Of a DNA stretch of 64,000 nucleotides, positions 53,417 through 63,176 are shown piece after piece. Made by a program: the position numbers and the translations under genes. Origin of the DNA: Staphylococcus simulans (GTDB lineage: Bacteria > Bacillota > Bacilli > Staphylococcales > Staphylococcaceae); NCBI RefSeq assembly GCF_002994445.1, contig NZ_MRZJ01000006.1, forward strand, positions 1-64,000. The letters run 5' to 3'. How positions within the stretch are numbered: position 1 is the stretch's first letter; each line of letters opens with the position of its first letter. The notes under the pieces were generated by a model. The model saw only the letters and a program-made list of their open reading frames with translations, was not told where the DNA came from and ran no database searches.

Positions 53417-54823
53417 TTAAGATTGTTCGCGGTCCTTCATTTCACTTTCCCACCATAATGCATCTTTAGGATTTTCTACTACATCTTGGTATTCGGATTG
53501 TGATGCGACGTTCGGATAAGAACCTCTTAACGACTTGTTGGATGTAGATTTGAACATTAAACCGAAGATAATCAATCCTAATACGTTGATGAGTGTCAGA
53601 TAGTATGACGGCGCAATGCGCTGTCCTGTCGTTTCAACGAGCAGTGACAGTATAAACGGTGTCAAACCGCCGAAGATTGCGGCTCCGATATTATAAACAA
53701 GAGATAATGAACGCAATCTGATTTTAGTGTGGAACATGCTTGGCAAGACTGAAGGCATAACGCCTTCAAACGTTGACATGAATAAAGCAATCAGCATCAA
53801 TCCTGCGATTATCATTGGAATCGATGGGTTGGTCATCAGCCAAAATGCGACAACAGAGAATAAACTGTAGCCGATTAAGCCGAACATAACAGTACGTTTG
53901 TTTCCGATTTTGTCACTGTACCAGCCGAAGAAGAAGACAAACGGAATCATCACGGCCATTGTCAATGTACTGAGGATACTGCCGACAGTACCGCCAAGGT
54001 TGATGGTTGAGTTTAGGAATGACGGCATATAGGACAGTACCATGTAGTTTGCGACATTTAAAAATGCGACGCCTGTAAAGGCAACGATGATGTCTTTCCA
54101 ATAATATTTAAAGATGTCCTTATAAGTATAAGTTTGGTCTTGTTCATCTTCGAGCGATGTTTCATAAGCTGGGCTTTCATCCAAGTGTGTACGTAATAAT
54201 ACTCCGACAATACCAAGCGGTGCGGCGATGATAAATGGTATTCTCCATCCCCATGAAGCCATTTGGTCATCTGTCAGTAACGAATACATAATCCCTGCAA
54301 GTGCAGCAGCGAGAATATTACCAGCAAGTGTACCGATTTCAAGGCCGCTCCCGAGTTTGCCTCTTGCGCGGTCAGGTGAAGTTTCTGCGATATAAGTCAT
54401 CGCACCTGCATATTCGCCGCCAGTTGAAAATGATTGAACTAAGCGCACAATGAGCAATAAGATAGGTGCCCATATCCCAATGCTGTGCTGGGTAGGCAGT
54501 AGTCCTAAGACCAATGTTGATCCGGCCATCAAGATAATGGTCCAGGACAATACAGCTTTTCTGCCGTGTTTATCTCCGACATGGCTGAAAAAGATACCGC
54601 CGATCGGCCGGACGATAAACGCAAAGGCAAAGACTGCGAACGTTGAAACGAGTTGAATTTCTTTAGGCATATTTCCAAAAAAGTTAGCGCTGATGATCAC
54701 GGCCATCTGTGCGTATAAACCGAAATCAAACCATTCAATCGCATTGCCGATACCGGTTGCGACAACACTTTTTTTAGCTTGACTTGAGTCAACGCGGTTA
54801 ATATGTTGTTTGTTAAATTTCAT
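53417..54823 (-). CDS. MFS transporter of the metabolite:H+ symporter type (ProP-like)
   Basis: 468 residues with 12 membrane segments. The N-terminal VVATGIGNAIEWFDFGLYAQMAVIIS and the loop motif GDKHGRKAVLSWTIILM are hallmarks of the metabolite:H+ symporter subfamily, which includes ProP (proline/betaine) and citrate or ketoglutarate carriers. The substrate cannot be read; osmolyte uptake is one option. The C-terminal tail is hydrophilic but shorter than the coiled-coil tail of E. coli ProP. The minus-strand ribosome-binding site AGAGGGGGAAAAGAG precedes the ATG. A 7-bp inverted repeat at 54867-54887 upstream may be its operator. Confidence 0.88.
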   Translation of the reverse strand: MKFNKQHINRVDSSQAKKSVVATGIGNAIEWFDFGLYAQMAVIISANFFGNMPKEIQLVSTFAVFAFAFIVRPIGGIFFSHVGDKHGRKAVLSWTIILMAGSTLVLGLLPTQHSIGIWAPILLLIVRLVQSFSTGGEYAGAMTYIAETSPDRARGKLGSGLEIGTLAGNILAAALAGIMYSLLTDDQMASWGWRIPFIIAAPLGIVGVLLRTHLDESPAYETSLEDEQDQTYTYKDIFKYYWKDIIVAFTGVAFLNVANYMVLSYMPSFLNSTINLGGTVGSILSTLTMAVMIPFVFFFGWYSDKIGNKRTVMFGLIGYSLFSVVAFWLMTNPSIPMIIAGLMLIALFMSTFEGVMPSVLPSMFHTKIRLRSLSLVYNIGAAIFGGLTPFILSLLVETTGQRIAPSYYLTLINVLGLIIFGLMFKSTSNKSLRGSYPNVASQSEYQDVVENPKDALWWESEMKDREQS

Positions 54824-54866
54824 CTCTTTTCCCCCTCTTTAAGTCCCTTAGTTATAGCATAGCCTA

Positions 54867-54887
54867 TACCGTTAAGTGTAAACGGTA
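54867..54887. promoter_or_regulatory. Operator-like inverted repeat upstream of the MFS gene
   Basis: TACCGTT, seven-base spacer, AACGGTA: perfect 7-bp arms with centres 14 bp apart, 44 bases before the MFS start on the minus strand. The regulator is unknown. Confidence 0.4.
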
Positions 54888-54903
54888 ACATTTATTATCT
54901 TCT

Positions 54904-54987
54904 AAGTCAGTCCCTCAAATAGAGATAGCGCATAACTTCTAAAACGTTGATGTAATGGGGTTTTAAGAGGGTAGAGGGGTCTGACTT
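54904..54987. other. Long imperfect hairpin in the intergenic region
   Basis: AAGTCAG-T-CCCTC (54904-54916) pairs with GAGGGGTCTGACTT (54974-54987), and an internal TAAAAC / GTTTTA stem is possible. It is G-rich in its right arm, unlike the surrounding AT-rich DNA. No ORF and no T-run, so it is not a simple terminator; a small RNA is possible. Confidence 0.4.
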
Positions 54988-55030
54988 CAGACAACCCGAA
55001 GGCTTACCTTGTAATAAAAAGTATAAAGAA

Positions 55031-55063
55031 AAAGAATCAAGACACAGTTGGTCCTGATTCTTT
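55031..55063 (-). terminator. Terminator of the paralogous membrane-protein pair
   Basis: On the minus strand AAAGAATCA pairs with TGATTCTTT, followed by TTCTTT; it begins eight bases after the stop of the second membrane-protein gene. Confidence 0.7.
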
Positions 55064-55070
55064 AAAATGA

Positions 55071-56207
55071 CTATTGCATATGATGGCGTTCTTTAAAGAG
55101 TGCTTTTCTCATTTGTTGTCTTGCACCATAAGTACTTTCACGTACTAATTTTTCGTTACGCATACCTGCACCGATTGCGCCTGCGATGGTTGAAAGTGAA
55201 GCTGCGAACCATGCGATAGAACAATACAATGTGAAAGGTGCAGGATGCGAAAGCTCTAATGCATTGCCTAAAAAGCTAGGCGGCAATAGTATCAGTGATG
55301 CGATTAAATAGATAATAAGCAAGGTAATATAATAAATCAATACTGATGTCGTAAGTGTTGTCAAAGTAGTTAAATTATACAGTCTGGTTATTAATTTATT
55401 TTCACTGCAGCGTTCGCTTTCCCATAAGTTATGAGCCAATATAATCCAAAGAATCATACCGAATATCGCAAGCAGGGACATAATCGTCAGTCTTAATGTG
55501 GTAAAGGAATTACTTAGCTGCCACATTGTAGAGAAAATCAGTCCTGAAGCACCTGTTGTAAAGGCGATAGCGATGACACTGTTCATACTTTTCATTAATC
55601 GCAACGGGTTGTTCGCAAACGTCATACCGCTTAATAAACGGAAATACCCTGAAGCTTTTGAAGCGACAATATAACGAATATGCATCGTATGTGTATCATC
55701 GGTATACGTTCTCAGCTTTCTCAAGTTGGAGAAAGGGAAGATGTTGCGGTAAGCATCTTGATGATTTTCATGATTATTATTTTGATTCGGATGGTCGCGA
55801 AACAGAACATTGATTTCATGTATCACGGTGATGACGGTTTTTTCTAACCGTTTCGTCAATGGACGCCATCCGTATGCAGGGATAGAAATAATACTTGCGC
55901 CGTTTTCTTCGTTGATATCGACGGCTATGACGGATTCATTATCATGAAACAAAGGTAAATCCGTTAAGCTGATAATATAATGCCAGTTATATTTATCTAA
56001 GAAGTCTTCTGTTTTTTGGTAAGCTAAATCAGCTTCTTCAGCTGAACCGGTCAACTCATCGACAACAACTTCGATTTTCCATTTGAATTGCGAAGAGATA
56101 TTATCTTGCAGAAGTTGAGGTAAAGTATCCACAAGTTTGCGCGAAAGCTGATTTGCGATACCAGGTGCTGCGACGATACCTACTACAAGTTCTTGCATAA
56201 CATGCAT
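55071..56207 (-). CDS. Unrecognised membrane protein with N-terminal soluble alpha/beta domain (paralogue 2)
   Basis: 378 residues. About 145 N-terminal residues form a soluble alpha/beta region starting VVGIVAAPGIANQLSRKLVDTLPQLL, with TGSAEEADLAYQ, WHYIISLTDLPLF and ASIISIPAYGW. Four to six membrane segments follow (MNSVIAIAFTTGASGLIFSTMWQL; RLTIMSLLAIFGMILWIILAHNLW; LLIIYLIASLILLPPSF; LYCSIAWFAASLSTIAGAIGAGMRNE). The gene upstream (56229-57419) has the same plan with matching motifs, so they arose by tandem duplication. I do not recognise the family. The absence of a signal peptide places the soluble domain in the cytoplasm. A GGAGGA site precedes the ATG; the two genes are 21 bases apart. 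Confidence 0.8.
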   Translation of the reverse strand: MHVMQELVVGIVAAPGIANQLSRKLVDTLPQLLQDNISSQFKWKIEVVVDELTGSAEEADLAYQKTEDFLDKYNWHYIISLTDLPLFHDNESVIAVDINEENGASIISIPAYGWRPLTKRLEKTVITVIHEINVLFRDHPNQNNNHENHQDAYRNIFPFSNLRKLRTYTDDTHTMHIRYIVASKASGYFRLLSGMTFANNPLRLMKSMNSVIAIAFTTGASGLIFSTMWQLSNSFTTLRLTIMSLLAIFGMILWIILAHNLWESERCSENKLITRLYNLTTLTTLTTSVLIYYITLLIIYLIASLILLPPSFLGNALELSHPAPFTLYCSIAWFAASLSTIAGAIGAGMRNEKLVRESTYGARQQMRKALFKERHHMQ

Positions 56208-56228
56208 CCTCCTTTCTTAATTATGAGA

Positions 56229-57419
56229 TTATGATTGATTGTTTGTATCATCTGATGAATAGTAATTCGAAGCTTCCCATCGTTGAGCTTCTTCGTAACG
56301 TGCACGTTGACGATAAGAATAAGTCATTGCTCGAATCTTTTGCTCGTTCTCTACAGAAGCACCAAGTGCACCTGCTAAGAATCCAAGAGACGTCACAAAC
56401 CATGTCAGATATAGGAACTGTGCGATCGTACGTGTACCTTCGTTGGATGTACTCATGTTATATAAATCATTAGGCACGAACAATGCGACACTGATCATTA
56501 AGAGTACAAATAAGATTAAATAACTTAATACAATAATAATGAGCAGTGTAAACACCGTTGTGATGTTATAAACAGTACGATAGGTTCTTGTCGTCATTGT
56601 AGTAGGATGCTCCCATAATGAATGGGCATACATAATCCATAAGACCATACCGCCGATGGCCAGTGTGGTCATGAAAATAAAACGTAAATTAGAATATTCA
56701 ATACTCAATTGCCAAGGTGTTGAGAAAATCGTTAAATAGGTTGCGGTCGCAAAAGAGAGTGAAATAATCTTTTTGAAATTAGGGATTTCTTTCCAAGGCT
56801 GATTCGCTCTAATCATTCCTGCTAAGAGTAAAATCCAGCTGATTATCAGAGGTCTTAAGATAAATTTAGTCGTAGTTTTAGAATGAGAAGTTTGATTGTC
56901 TTTTTCTTGCGCATTCTCTGTTAACATATCGTTTTCTTGTTTATCATCCAGTATCGTATGTTCGGGTTTGATGCGGGTGAATAAAGACAAGTTCAAATTG
57001 CGTTTGGTTTTATCTTGTTCGTTATGGTAAAGATAAACTGTTCCCGCAAAGTAAAGCAGGCATTGTTTAAGCTTTTGTTTTACCCTGATAAAACCTAAGG
57101 CAGGTATCGAAACCAAGCCTGTTCCCATCGGTTCATCTAAGTTGCCGACAACTACCTTTTTCTCCTCTACAATAGGTAGGTCTGTCACGACAATCGCATA
57201 GTCCCATTGATTTTCATCTTTAATGGATTTCGCAAAGTCTAAACTCTGATTAACATCTTCCGCTGAACCGATGAGCGGATTTTCGACACATTGGAAATTC
57301 CAAGTGATGTCTTGTTCTAGTGCTCGGTTCAAAGTAGAGGGAAGATCAGCTGACAGCTTTTCGGATAATTGCATAGGAAAACCAGGTGCCGCAATGATAC
57401 CGACTTTTATTTCAGTCAT
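56229..57419 (-). CDS. Unrecognised membrane protein with N-terminal soluble alpha/beta domain (paralogue 1)
   Basis: 396 residues with the same architecture as its downstream neighbour. The soluble part has VGIIAAPGFPMQLSEKLSADLPSTL, LIGSAEDVNQSLDFA, WDYAIVVTDLPIVEEKK and TGLVSIPALGFIRVKQKL. A charged insertion of about 40 residues (TENAQEKDNQTSHSKTTTKF) precedes the membrane part, and a polar tail of about 35 residues ends it. Shared positions between the paralogues include AAPG, GSAE, TDLP and SIPA-G, which may mark an active or binding site. Function unknown; the pair is divergent from two paralogous lipoproteins, so a common envelope role is possible. Confidence 0.8.
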   Translation of the reverse strand: MTEIKVGIIAAPGFPMQLSEKLSADLPSTLNRALEQDITWNFQCVENPLIGSAEDVNQSLDFAKSIKDENQWDYAIVVTDLPIVEEKKVVVGNLDEPMGTGLVSIPALGFIRVKQKLKQCLLYFAGTVYLYHNEQDKTKRNLNLSLFTRIKPEHTILDDKQENDMLTENAQEKDNQTSHSKTTTKFILRPLIISWILLLAGMIRANQPWKEIPNFKKIISLSFATATYLTIFSTPWQLSIEYSNLRFIFMTTLAIGGMVLWIMYAHSLWEHPTTMTTRTYRTVYNITTVFTLLIIIVLSYLILFVLLMISVALFVPNDLYNMSTSNEGTRTIAQFLYLTWFVTSLGFLAGALGASVENEQKIRAMTYSYRQRARYEEAQRWEASNYYSSDDTNNQS

Positions 57420-57616
57420 GTGCTGACTCCTTTCTATTTGAAAAGTGTAGAAAGTGAAATTTAAATTAATTTCATTTCAAATTTCATTATTATTAACTTC
57501 CCATATAAATGCATTATAAAACCTAGAATAAAGGGGATTAAGCTAAGAAATAAGCGTTGAGTGCATTATATAAATTGTGTAATATATAATTAGCAAATGT
57601 ATTGGAGGGTAACATC

Positions 57617-58477
57617 ATGAAATTACATCATTTGATGACAGGTTTGCTTGCTTCTGCAGCTTTATTAGCCGGTTGCGGCCATAAAGAAGATACACACAAG
57701 CAAGCAGATAATCAAAAAGAACAACCAACCGAATCCAAGTCACAAGACGCAACATCTAATGACGAAAACCAAACTAACAAAGACAACAATACGAAACAAG
57801 AGAAAAAAGTTGTGGTTAAAGAAGAAAAAACAGAAACACACACAAAAGAAACAACAAAAGAAAAATCAAACACAGACCATCAAAAAAGCGAATCTGACAA
57901 ACAAACATCTGAAAAAACCGACACATCTTCACAAAACAATAATGAACCATCTTTAGAAGTCAAAGGCAAAGCCAAAGACCCTGCACAAATTTTTCCTGGT
58001 GCTGAATCGGCATTAGATCGTAAACACGTTGCGATGATGTTAATGGATGGCAAATTAAACAAAAAATTTGTGACAGCTGGAGATTTAGAACGTAAATCTT
58101 ACACAACAGTGGATGGAGAAGCGAAACACTTTTCTAATTTTGTACTCTTCAGTTCTGGATGGGTTCCTCAGTTAAAGAACAGTCCTCATGGTATGTATTA
58201 CTACTATTTGATACCGCAGAAAGAAAACGAAAAGCGTATACTAGTGGGTATTAGTAATGACGAAATTGTAATCGGAACATCAAACATCAGTGATCAAGAC
58301 GGCATGGCGCAAAACTTTGACCTTGATTATAATGGTTTCACTCAACAAGCAGACACACAAATCTTTAAAGTGAAAGATTTAGAGAATCTTAATTTAAACC
58401 AAGCTAAAGTAGATGCACTGGCAAAACATGTCTACCAAGTAACACCGCATACGTTACAATACGTACCTGAAAATTAA
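57617..58477 (+). CDS. Putative lipoprotein with charged linker (paralogue 1)
   Basis: About 286 residues from the ATG at 57617, which follows GGAGGG; the TTG at 57602 is upstream of that site. The signal peptide ends in the lipobox ALLAG-C (MKLHHLMTGLLASAALLAGCGHKED). A Lys/Glu/Thr/Gln-rich linker of about 100 residues follows, then a folded C-terminal domain of about 150 residues (ALDRKHVAMMLMDGKLNKKFVTAGDLE … VGISNDEIVIGTSNI … FKVKDLENLNLNQAKVDALAKHVYQV). The domain is shared with the next gene. The protein should be anchored at the outer face of the membrane with the domain reaching into the wall. Family unrecognised. Confidence 0.82.
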   Translation: MKLHHLMTGLLASAALLAGCGHKEDTHKQADNQKEQPTESKSQDATSNDENQTNKDNNTKQEKKVVVKEEKTETHTKETTKEKSNTDHQKSESDKQTSEKTDTSSQNNNEPSLEVKGKAKDPAQIFPGAESALDRKHVAMMLMDGKLNKKFVTAGDLERKSYTTVDGEAKHFSNFVLFSSGWVPQLKNSPHGMYYYYLIPQKENEKRILVGISNDEIVIGTSNISDQDGMAQNFDLDYNGFTQQADTQIFKVKDLENLNLNQAKVDALAKHVYQVTPHTLQYVPEN

Positions 58478-58488
58478 GGAGATAAGCC

Positions 58489-59175
58489 ATGAAACAACTT
58501 AGAATCATCACTATTGCAAGTTTATTAGTATTATTAATTTCAGCGTGCGGACATAAAGACGAAGAGAGTAAACAAACAGAAAAGCCGAAACAAGAAACTA
58601 AAACAACTGAAAAAGATAAAGCGAAAGCTGAAGACAGTAAAAAAGAAGAGAAAAAGGAAAATGTTAAACAAGAAACAAAGACAGAAGCTAAAACAGTTGA
58701 TGTACAAAAGACAGGACCTTTAACACAAGAAGAAATAAAGCATAATGTGGCTTTGATGCTGTTAAATCCTAATTTAAATAAACGCTTTATTAGCGGACAA
58801 GAAGTATTAGAAGGTAAGTATACTGGAATCATGCAAGGTCAAACACATACATTCAAGGTAAATGAAATCAGATTGATTAAAGGAAAACAAGCACTCAATA
58901 TAGCAGGTGCACCTAATGGAATGGATTTTTATGAAGTGAGTCCAGTTTGCGGTCCTTACGTTACGTATGTTGGTATTTCACGTGAATACGTAATTATTGG
59001 TGGTACTCAAGCTGCAGTTCTTAATTATAACGATGAAATTAATCAAGGGTACGCAAGTCAATTCAAAGTTTCTGATTTGGAGAAACAAGGGATTTCTAAA
59101 GAACAAGTAGATGCAGTGGCGAGTAAAATTGTATTAGGTAATAATGAAAGACAACCAATTATTAGATTAGATTAA
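58489..59175 (+). CDS. Putative lipoprotein with charged linker (paralogue 2)
   Basis: 228 residues. Signal peptide and lipobox LLISA-C (LRIITIASLLVLLISACGHKDEE), a shorter Lys/Glu/Thr linker, then the same C-terminal domain as the preceding gene: KHNVALMLLNPNLNKRFISGQEVLEGKY, YVGISREYVIIGGTQ and SQFKVSDLEKQGISKEQVDAVASKIVLGN. The 11-base gap to the first gene and AAGGAG before the ATG indicate a two-gene operon. Function unknown; the tandem paralogues could have different partners or specificities. Confidence 0.82.
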   Translation: MKQLRIITIASLLVLLISACGHKDEESKQTEKPKQETKTTEKDKAKAEDSKKEEKKENVKQETKTEAKTVDVQKTGPLTQEEIKHNVALMLLNPNLNKRFISGQEVLEGKYTGIMQGQTHTFKVNEIRLIKGKQALNIAGAPNGMDFYEVSPVCGPYVTYVGISREYVIIGGTQAAVLNYNDEINQGYASQFKVSDLEKQGISKEQVDAVASKIVLGNNERQPIIRLD

Positions 59176-59179
59176 TGGA

Positions 59180-59202
59180 AGCGGGCTTCGGCTCGCTTTT
59201 TG
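59180..59202 (+). terminator. Terminator of the lipoprotein pair
   Basis: Stem AGCGGGC / GCTCGCT closed by a TTCG tetraloop and followed by TTTTTG, five bases after the stop. Confidence 0.85.
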
Positions 59203-59331
59203 TTTTTTGAAAATAAGTAAATGTGAAAAGATTTTAAAAATTAGGCTTTCTGTCTTTAATGTTACTTAAATATGAATTATAATATTTATGTATCATTAGG
59301 ATATTTAAATTAATTGAGGGAGTGGCTGCTT

Positions 59332-59889
59332 TTGGAATGTGTGTTGCCTATTAAAGATAAAGCACAAATTGAAGCGATGTGCCGAACGTTGTCAGAGCAT
59401 AATCAGCGTGATTATTTATTATTTCGTTTAGCGATACATACGGGTATCAAGATCAGTGCGTTGATTGGTCTGAAGGGGTTAGATGTTATGGAGAGTGACT
59501 CCAACCCAGCGATTATCAAAGTTTGGCCGCATGAAAAGGAATCTGAAATTGTAGTGCCGCTTTCAAAACATTTGTGTGAAGCATTGGCACGTTATATAGA
59601 ATCTGAATGTATCGGTCCTGAAGATTATTTGTTTAAGTCTGCGAAGACGAAGCGCGCTTTATCTCGCCAACAAGCTTATCGTATTATTCATGATGCCGCT
59701 GTCCGCAATGGTCTTTCTCATATCGGTTTGCAGTCGCTGCGCAAAACGTTTGCTTATCATGCGTATCAATCAGGTACGCCGCTTACTGTGATACAAAAAT
59801 ACCTCGGTCATCAGACGTTGTCTGAGACACTTAAATTTATAGATATTCCTAAACAAGATCGTACGATTATGATCCAATTAGATATTTAG
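59332..59889 (+). CDS. Tyrosine-recombinase-like protein with degenerate active site
   Basis: About 185 residues from a TTG at 59332 that sits six bases after GAGGGAGTGG; an in-frame TTG at 59314 would add six residues. It corresponds to the catalytic domain of XerC/phage-integrase proteins without the N-terminal core-binding domain. Landmarks: IHTGIKISALIGLKG, HDAAVRNGLSHIGLQSLRKTFAYHAYQSG and YLGHQTLSETLKFIDIPKQDR. Of the catalytic residues, Arg I is K40, the His of HxLR is Q134, and the nucleophilic Tyr is F169; Arg II (R137) and a His (H160) remain. It should not be able to cut DNA by the usual chemistry. A DNA-binding or regulatory role is possible. It directly precedes mnhA2; no prophage or island is nearby. 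Confidence 0.85.
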   Translation: MECVLPIKDKAQIEAMCRTLSEHNQRDYLLFRLAIHTGIKISALIGLKGLDVMESDSNPAIIKVWPHEKESEIVVPLSKHLCEALARYIESECIGPEDYLFKSAKTKRALSRQQAYRIIHDAAVRNGLSHIGLQSLRKTFAYHAYQSGTPLTVIQKYLGHQTLSETLKFIDIPKQDRTIMIQLDI

Positions 59890-59936
59890 AACGATAAGAA
59901 AATCAAACTCACAAATAGAAAGGAGTCTTATTTCTT

Positions 59937-62420
59937 ATGAGCCTCATTTGGCTGTTTGCCTTTATTATCCTCATTATGCTTTTAGTGCTCATTACGAATT
60001 TACCCAGCCGCTCGGCTGGATTAACCACAGCCTCAGAGCAGGCGCAAACAGAAATTACACATAATACAAGCAGGTATCGGACGTTATTAAGCAGACAAGC
60101 AGGGTGGATTGCTTTGTTTGCGCCGTTAGTCAGTGCAATTTATTTTATAGCACAGCTTCCTCGTGTTGCATCGGGCAAGGTATTAGAAGTGGTTATACCT
60201 TGGATGCCTTCCATTGACGTCAATTTCACTTTTAGATTAGACGGACTATCACTGATATTTGCTTTGCTGATAACGATCATCGGTACAGGTATCGTATTAT
60301 ATGCCAACGCATATCTTTCTAAAGCACATGATGATTTGCCTAGGTTTTATGTTTATTTGCTGATGTTCATGTTTGCGATGTTAGGGGTAGTGTTAGCAGA
60401 TAATACTATATTGCTGTATGTGTTTTGGGAGTTGACCAGCATTGCTTCTTTCTTGCTGATTGCTTATTGGTATAACCGAAAATCAAGTCAAGCAGGTGCA
60501 ATGAAGTCCTTCTTAATTACCGTTTTTGGCGGTATGTTCATGCTGGTCGGTTTTATTTTAATGTTCAATATTACAGGGACAAATACGATTTCGGAACTTG
60601 TTCAAATTCCGATGCGTCAAATGTTATATCAGTCTCCTTGGTTCCCCTTAGCAGTCATTTGTATCTTAATCGGTGCATTTACTAAATCTGCTCAATTTCC
60701 ATTCCATATTTGGCTGCCGGATGCGATGGAAGCACCGACACCTGTCAGTGCCTATCTGCATTCCGCAACGATGGTAAAAGCAGGCTTATACCTACTCTTT
60801 CGTTTCACACCTATTTTAGGATATGAATCATGGGTTGCTTATATTGTGATTACCATCGGTATTACGACTTTGCTGGTCGGTTCTTTTGTGGCCGTCGGCC
60901 AAAGAGACCAAAAAGGTCTGTTAGCGTATTCTACTATCAGTCAACTCGGCATGATTATGTCGATGGTCGGATTCGGAATGCTGGCTTACAGTTATCATGC
61001 ACAAGCCTTCCAAGCTTTCTATGTAGTGAGTTTATTTGCGGGACTTTTCCATTTAATCAACCACGCAATGTTCAAGAGTGTGTTGTTCATGGGTGTCGGT
61101 ATTGTCGACCATGAGACAGGGACACGTGATTTAATACGTTTAGGCGGATTGCGCAAAGTACTGCCGGTAACAGCAGTCATGATGACAATCAGTGCCATGG
61201 CAATGGCGGGCTTGCCGTTATTCAATGGTTTCTTATCAAAAGAAATGTTCTTTGCGACATTAGTGAGTGCCAAACAACTTTCTGTCTTTGACCAAGTCTT
61301 TGCGACAGTAACACTGATTATCGGGGTCATCGCAAGTATCTTGACGTTTATTTACAGCTTGCGTTTGGTTAAAGACACATTTTTCGGAAAGTTGAAGAAA
61401 GATCAGCTGCCGCAACTGCCGGATCATGAGCCGTTAGGTCTTTACATTGCGCCTGTGGTCATTACATTAGGTATGCCACTGTTCTTTATCATTCCTAACG
61501 TGTTAGGTACGTACTTGATTGAACCCGCTTTACGCGACATAGGACAAACAGACTACGTATCGAAATACATTCCGCATATTACGGCTTGGCATGGGTTAAG
61601 TCCTGAGTTATGGATTACACTTACGATTTATGTGCTGGGTGTCTTATTATTATGGCGTACACGCTGGATGAAGGTTTATAACAAAATTCCAACCGGCTTA
61701 TCCATCAATAGTTTGTATCAAGGCATGTTAAATGTCAGTGAACGTATAAGTAAGTTTGGTATGCAAGGCATGATGAATAACAAACTGAACCAATACTTGC
61801 ATATTATTTATTTCTTGTTCTTCTGTATGATGGCTTACGGATTGATTCGAGTGGGATGGATTAATGTGGAAGGTTTTGAAATCAAACCTGTTACATGGTT
61901 TGAAATCTTAGTTGCAGCAAATATTGCCTTTTTATCGATTGCGCTGGTTTTCCTGCGCGAACGGATGGCTATGATTATTATCAATGGTGTCATCGGTTAT
62001 ACGATTGCGATTGTCTTTGTGCTGATGAAAGCACCTGATTTAGCAATGACACAGTTAGTCATTGAAACCATCTCAACGATTTTATTCTTACTGGTCTTTT
62101 ATCATTTGCCGAACGTCAGACGAGATAAAGCACATAAAGGCAAAGAAGCGATTAAGTTAGTCATTGCCTTTTTAATGTCAGCGTTTGTAGTGACGTTTGT
62201 GATTATTGCGCAGCAAGAACAAGCTTTCCAAAAGATTTCCAGCTTCTATGAAAATAGTTATAAGCTTGCAGGATCTAAAAATATCGTCAATGCGATATTA
62301 GGAGATTTCAGAGCTTTAGATACTATGCTTGAAGGTATAGTGATTATGATTGTCGGTTTAGGAATATATTCCTTAATCAAATTCAATATTAGAAAGGGTG
62401 ATTCAAATGAAAGAAAATGA
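59937..62420 (+). CDS. mnhA2: Na+/H+ antiporter subunit A, Mnh2/Mrp type
   Basis: 827 residues with about 20 membrane segments. It is NuoL/ND5-like in the first two thirds ([92 protein letters not shown]) and ends with the MrpA-specific C-terminal part ([18 protein letters not shown] and [14 protein letters not shown]). N-terminus, YWYN and C-terminal end agree with MnhA2 rather than MnhA1. It forms the core of a multi-subunit cation/proton antiporter in the membrane. The ribosome-binding site AAAGGAG precedes the ATG, and the 3' end overlaps mnhB2 by 14 bases. Confidence 0.95.
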   Translation: MSLIWLFAFIILIMLLVLITNLPSRSAGLTTASEQAQTEITHNTSRYRTLLSRQAGWIALFAPLVSAIYFIAQLPRVASGKVLEVVIPWMPSIDVNFTFRLDGLSLIFALLITIIGTGIVLYANAYLSKAHDDLPRFYVYLLMFMFAMLGVVLADNTILLYVFWELTSIASFLLIAYWYNRKSSQAGAMKSFLITVFGGMFMLVGFILMFNITGTNTISELVQIPMRQMLYQSPWFPLAVICILIGAFTKSAQFPFHIWLPDAMEAPTPVSAYLHSATMVKAGLYLLFRFTPILGYESWVAYIVITIGITTLLVGSFVAVGQRDQKGLLAYSTISQLGMIMSMVGFGMLAYSYHAQAFQAFYVVSLFAGLFHLINHAMFKSVLFMGVGIVDHETGTRDLIRLGGLRKVLPVTAVMMTISAMAMAGLPLFNGFLSKEMFFATLVSAKQLSVFDQVFATVTLIIGVIASILTFIYSLRLVKDTFFGKLKKDQLPQLPDHEPLGLYIAPVVITLGMPLFFIIPNVLGTYLIEPALRDIGQTDYVSKYIPHITAWHGLSPELWITLTIYVLGVLLLWRTRWMKVYNKIPTGLSINSLYQGMLNVSERISKFGMQGMMNNKLNQYLHIIYFLFFCMMAYGLIRVGWINVEGFEIKPVTWFEILVAANIAFLSIALVFLRERMAMIIINGVIGYTIAIVFVLMKAPDLAMTQLVIETISTILFLLVFYHLPNVRRDKAHKGKEAIKLVIAFLMSAFVVTFVIIAQQEQAFQKISSFYENSYKLAGSKNIVNAILGDFRALDTMLEGIVIMIVGLGIYSLIKFNIRKGDSNERK

Positions 62421-62832
62421 CATTGTATTAGAGACCGTCTCGAAAGTCGCAGTTTTTATTATTTTAACGTTCGGTTCTTATATCTTTTTAGCTGGACATG
62501 ACAATCCAGGCGGCGGGTTCATTGGCGGCTTAGTATTCAGTTCGGCCTTTATCTTAATGTTTTTAGCTTTCGATGTGAAAAAGGTTGTACGTTCACTCCC
62601 AATCGACTTTCGTGCTGTAACAATTTCTGGTTGTTTATTATCTATTGCTACAGCGATTGCACCTATTTTCTTTGGTCACCCTATGCTTTCGCATGAAGAT
62701 ATTTATGTGACATTGCCTTATTTAGAGAAGATACACCTTTCGAGTGTGACGTTGTTTGAATTTGGTATTTTGTTAACAGTGGTCGGTTCAATCACAACGA
62801 TTATGCTTGCGATAAGTGGTGATAAAAGTTGA
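62407..62832 (+). CDS. mnhB2: Na+/H+ antiporter subunit B, Mnh2 type
   Basis: About 141 residues from the ATG at 62407 ([30 protein letters not shown]), which follows AGAAAGGGTGA; an upstream GTG at 62398 lies inside that site. Four membrane segments and the conserved loop [27 protein letters not shown] are typical of MnhB/MrpB. It overlaps mnhA2 and shares four bases with the mnhC2 start (TTGA). Confidence 0.95.
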   Translation: MKENDIVLETVSKVAVFIILTFGSYIFLAGHDNPGGGFIGGLVFSSAFILMFLAFDVKKVVRSLPIDFRAVTISGCLLSIATAIAPIFFGHPMLSHEDIYVTLPYLEKIHLSSVTLFEFGILLTVVGSITTIMLAISGDKS

Positions 62833-63176
62833 ATATTATACTGATTACCATTATCGGCATTTTAACTTTTGCAGGCACGTATATGATTCTATCGAAAAAC
62901 TTAATCCGCATTGTTTTAGGCACTGCGATTTATACACATGTCGCAAACTTAGTCATATTGGCTATGAGCGGTTTTGATGGAACGAATGTCCCGATTATTA
63001 ACGGAGAAGGCAAGAACTATGTAGATCCTTTACCGCAAGCATTGATTTTAACAGCGATTGTGATTGGTTTTGCGGTAACTGCTTTCTTATTAGTGTTGGT
63101 GTACAGAACTTATAAAGTGACGAGAGTCAACCGAATTGAGGCTTTGCGCGGTGAGGATGATGATGTTGATGAATAA
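62829..63176 (+). CDS. mnhC2: Na+/H+ antiporter subunit C, Mnh2 type
   Basis: 115 residues, three membrane segments, NuoK-like. It starts with TTG overlapping the mnhB2 stop by four bases ([31 protein letters not shown]) and ends [36 protein letters not shown]…[10 protein letters not shown], the MnhC2 pattern. The overlap with mnhB2 and mnhD2 shows tight translational coupling in the operon. Confidence 0.95.
   Translation: MNIILITIIGILTFAGTYMILSKNLIRIVLGTAIYTHVANLVILAMSGFDGTNVPIINGEGKNYVDPLPQALILTAIVIGFAVTAFLLVLVYRTYKVTRVNRIEALRGEDDDVDE

Noticed and set aside
59332-59889. Integrase-like gene as marker of a prophage or genomic island
   Set aside because: No attachment repeats, tRNA or phage genes nearby, the active site is degenerate, and the gene is directly followed by core mnh genes.
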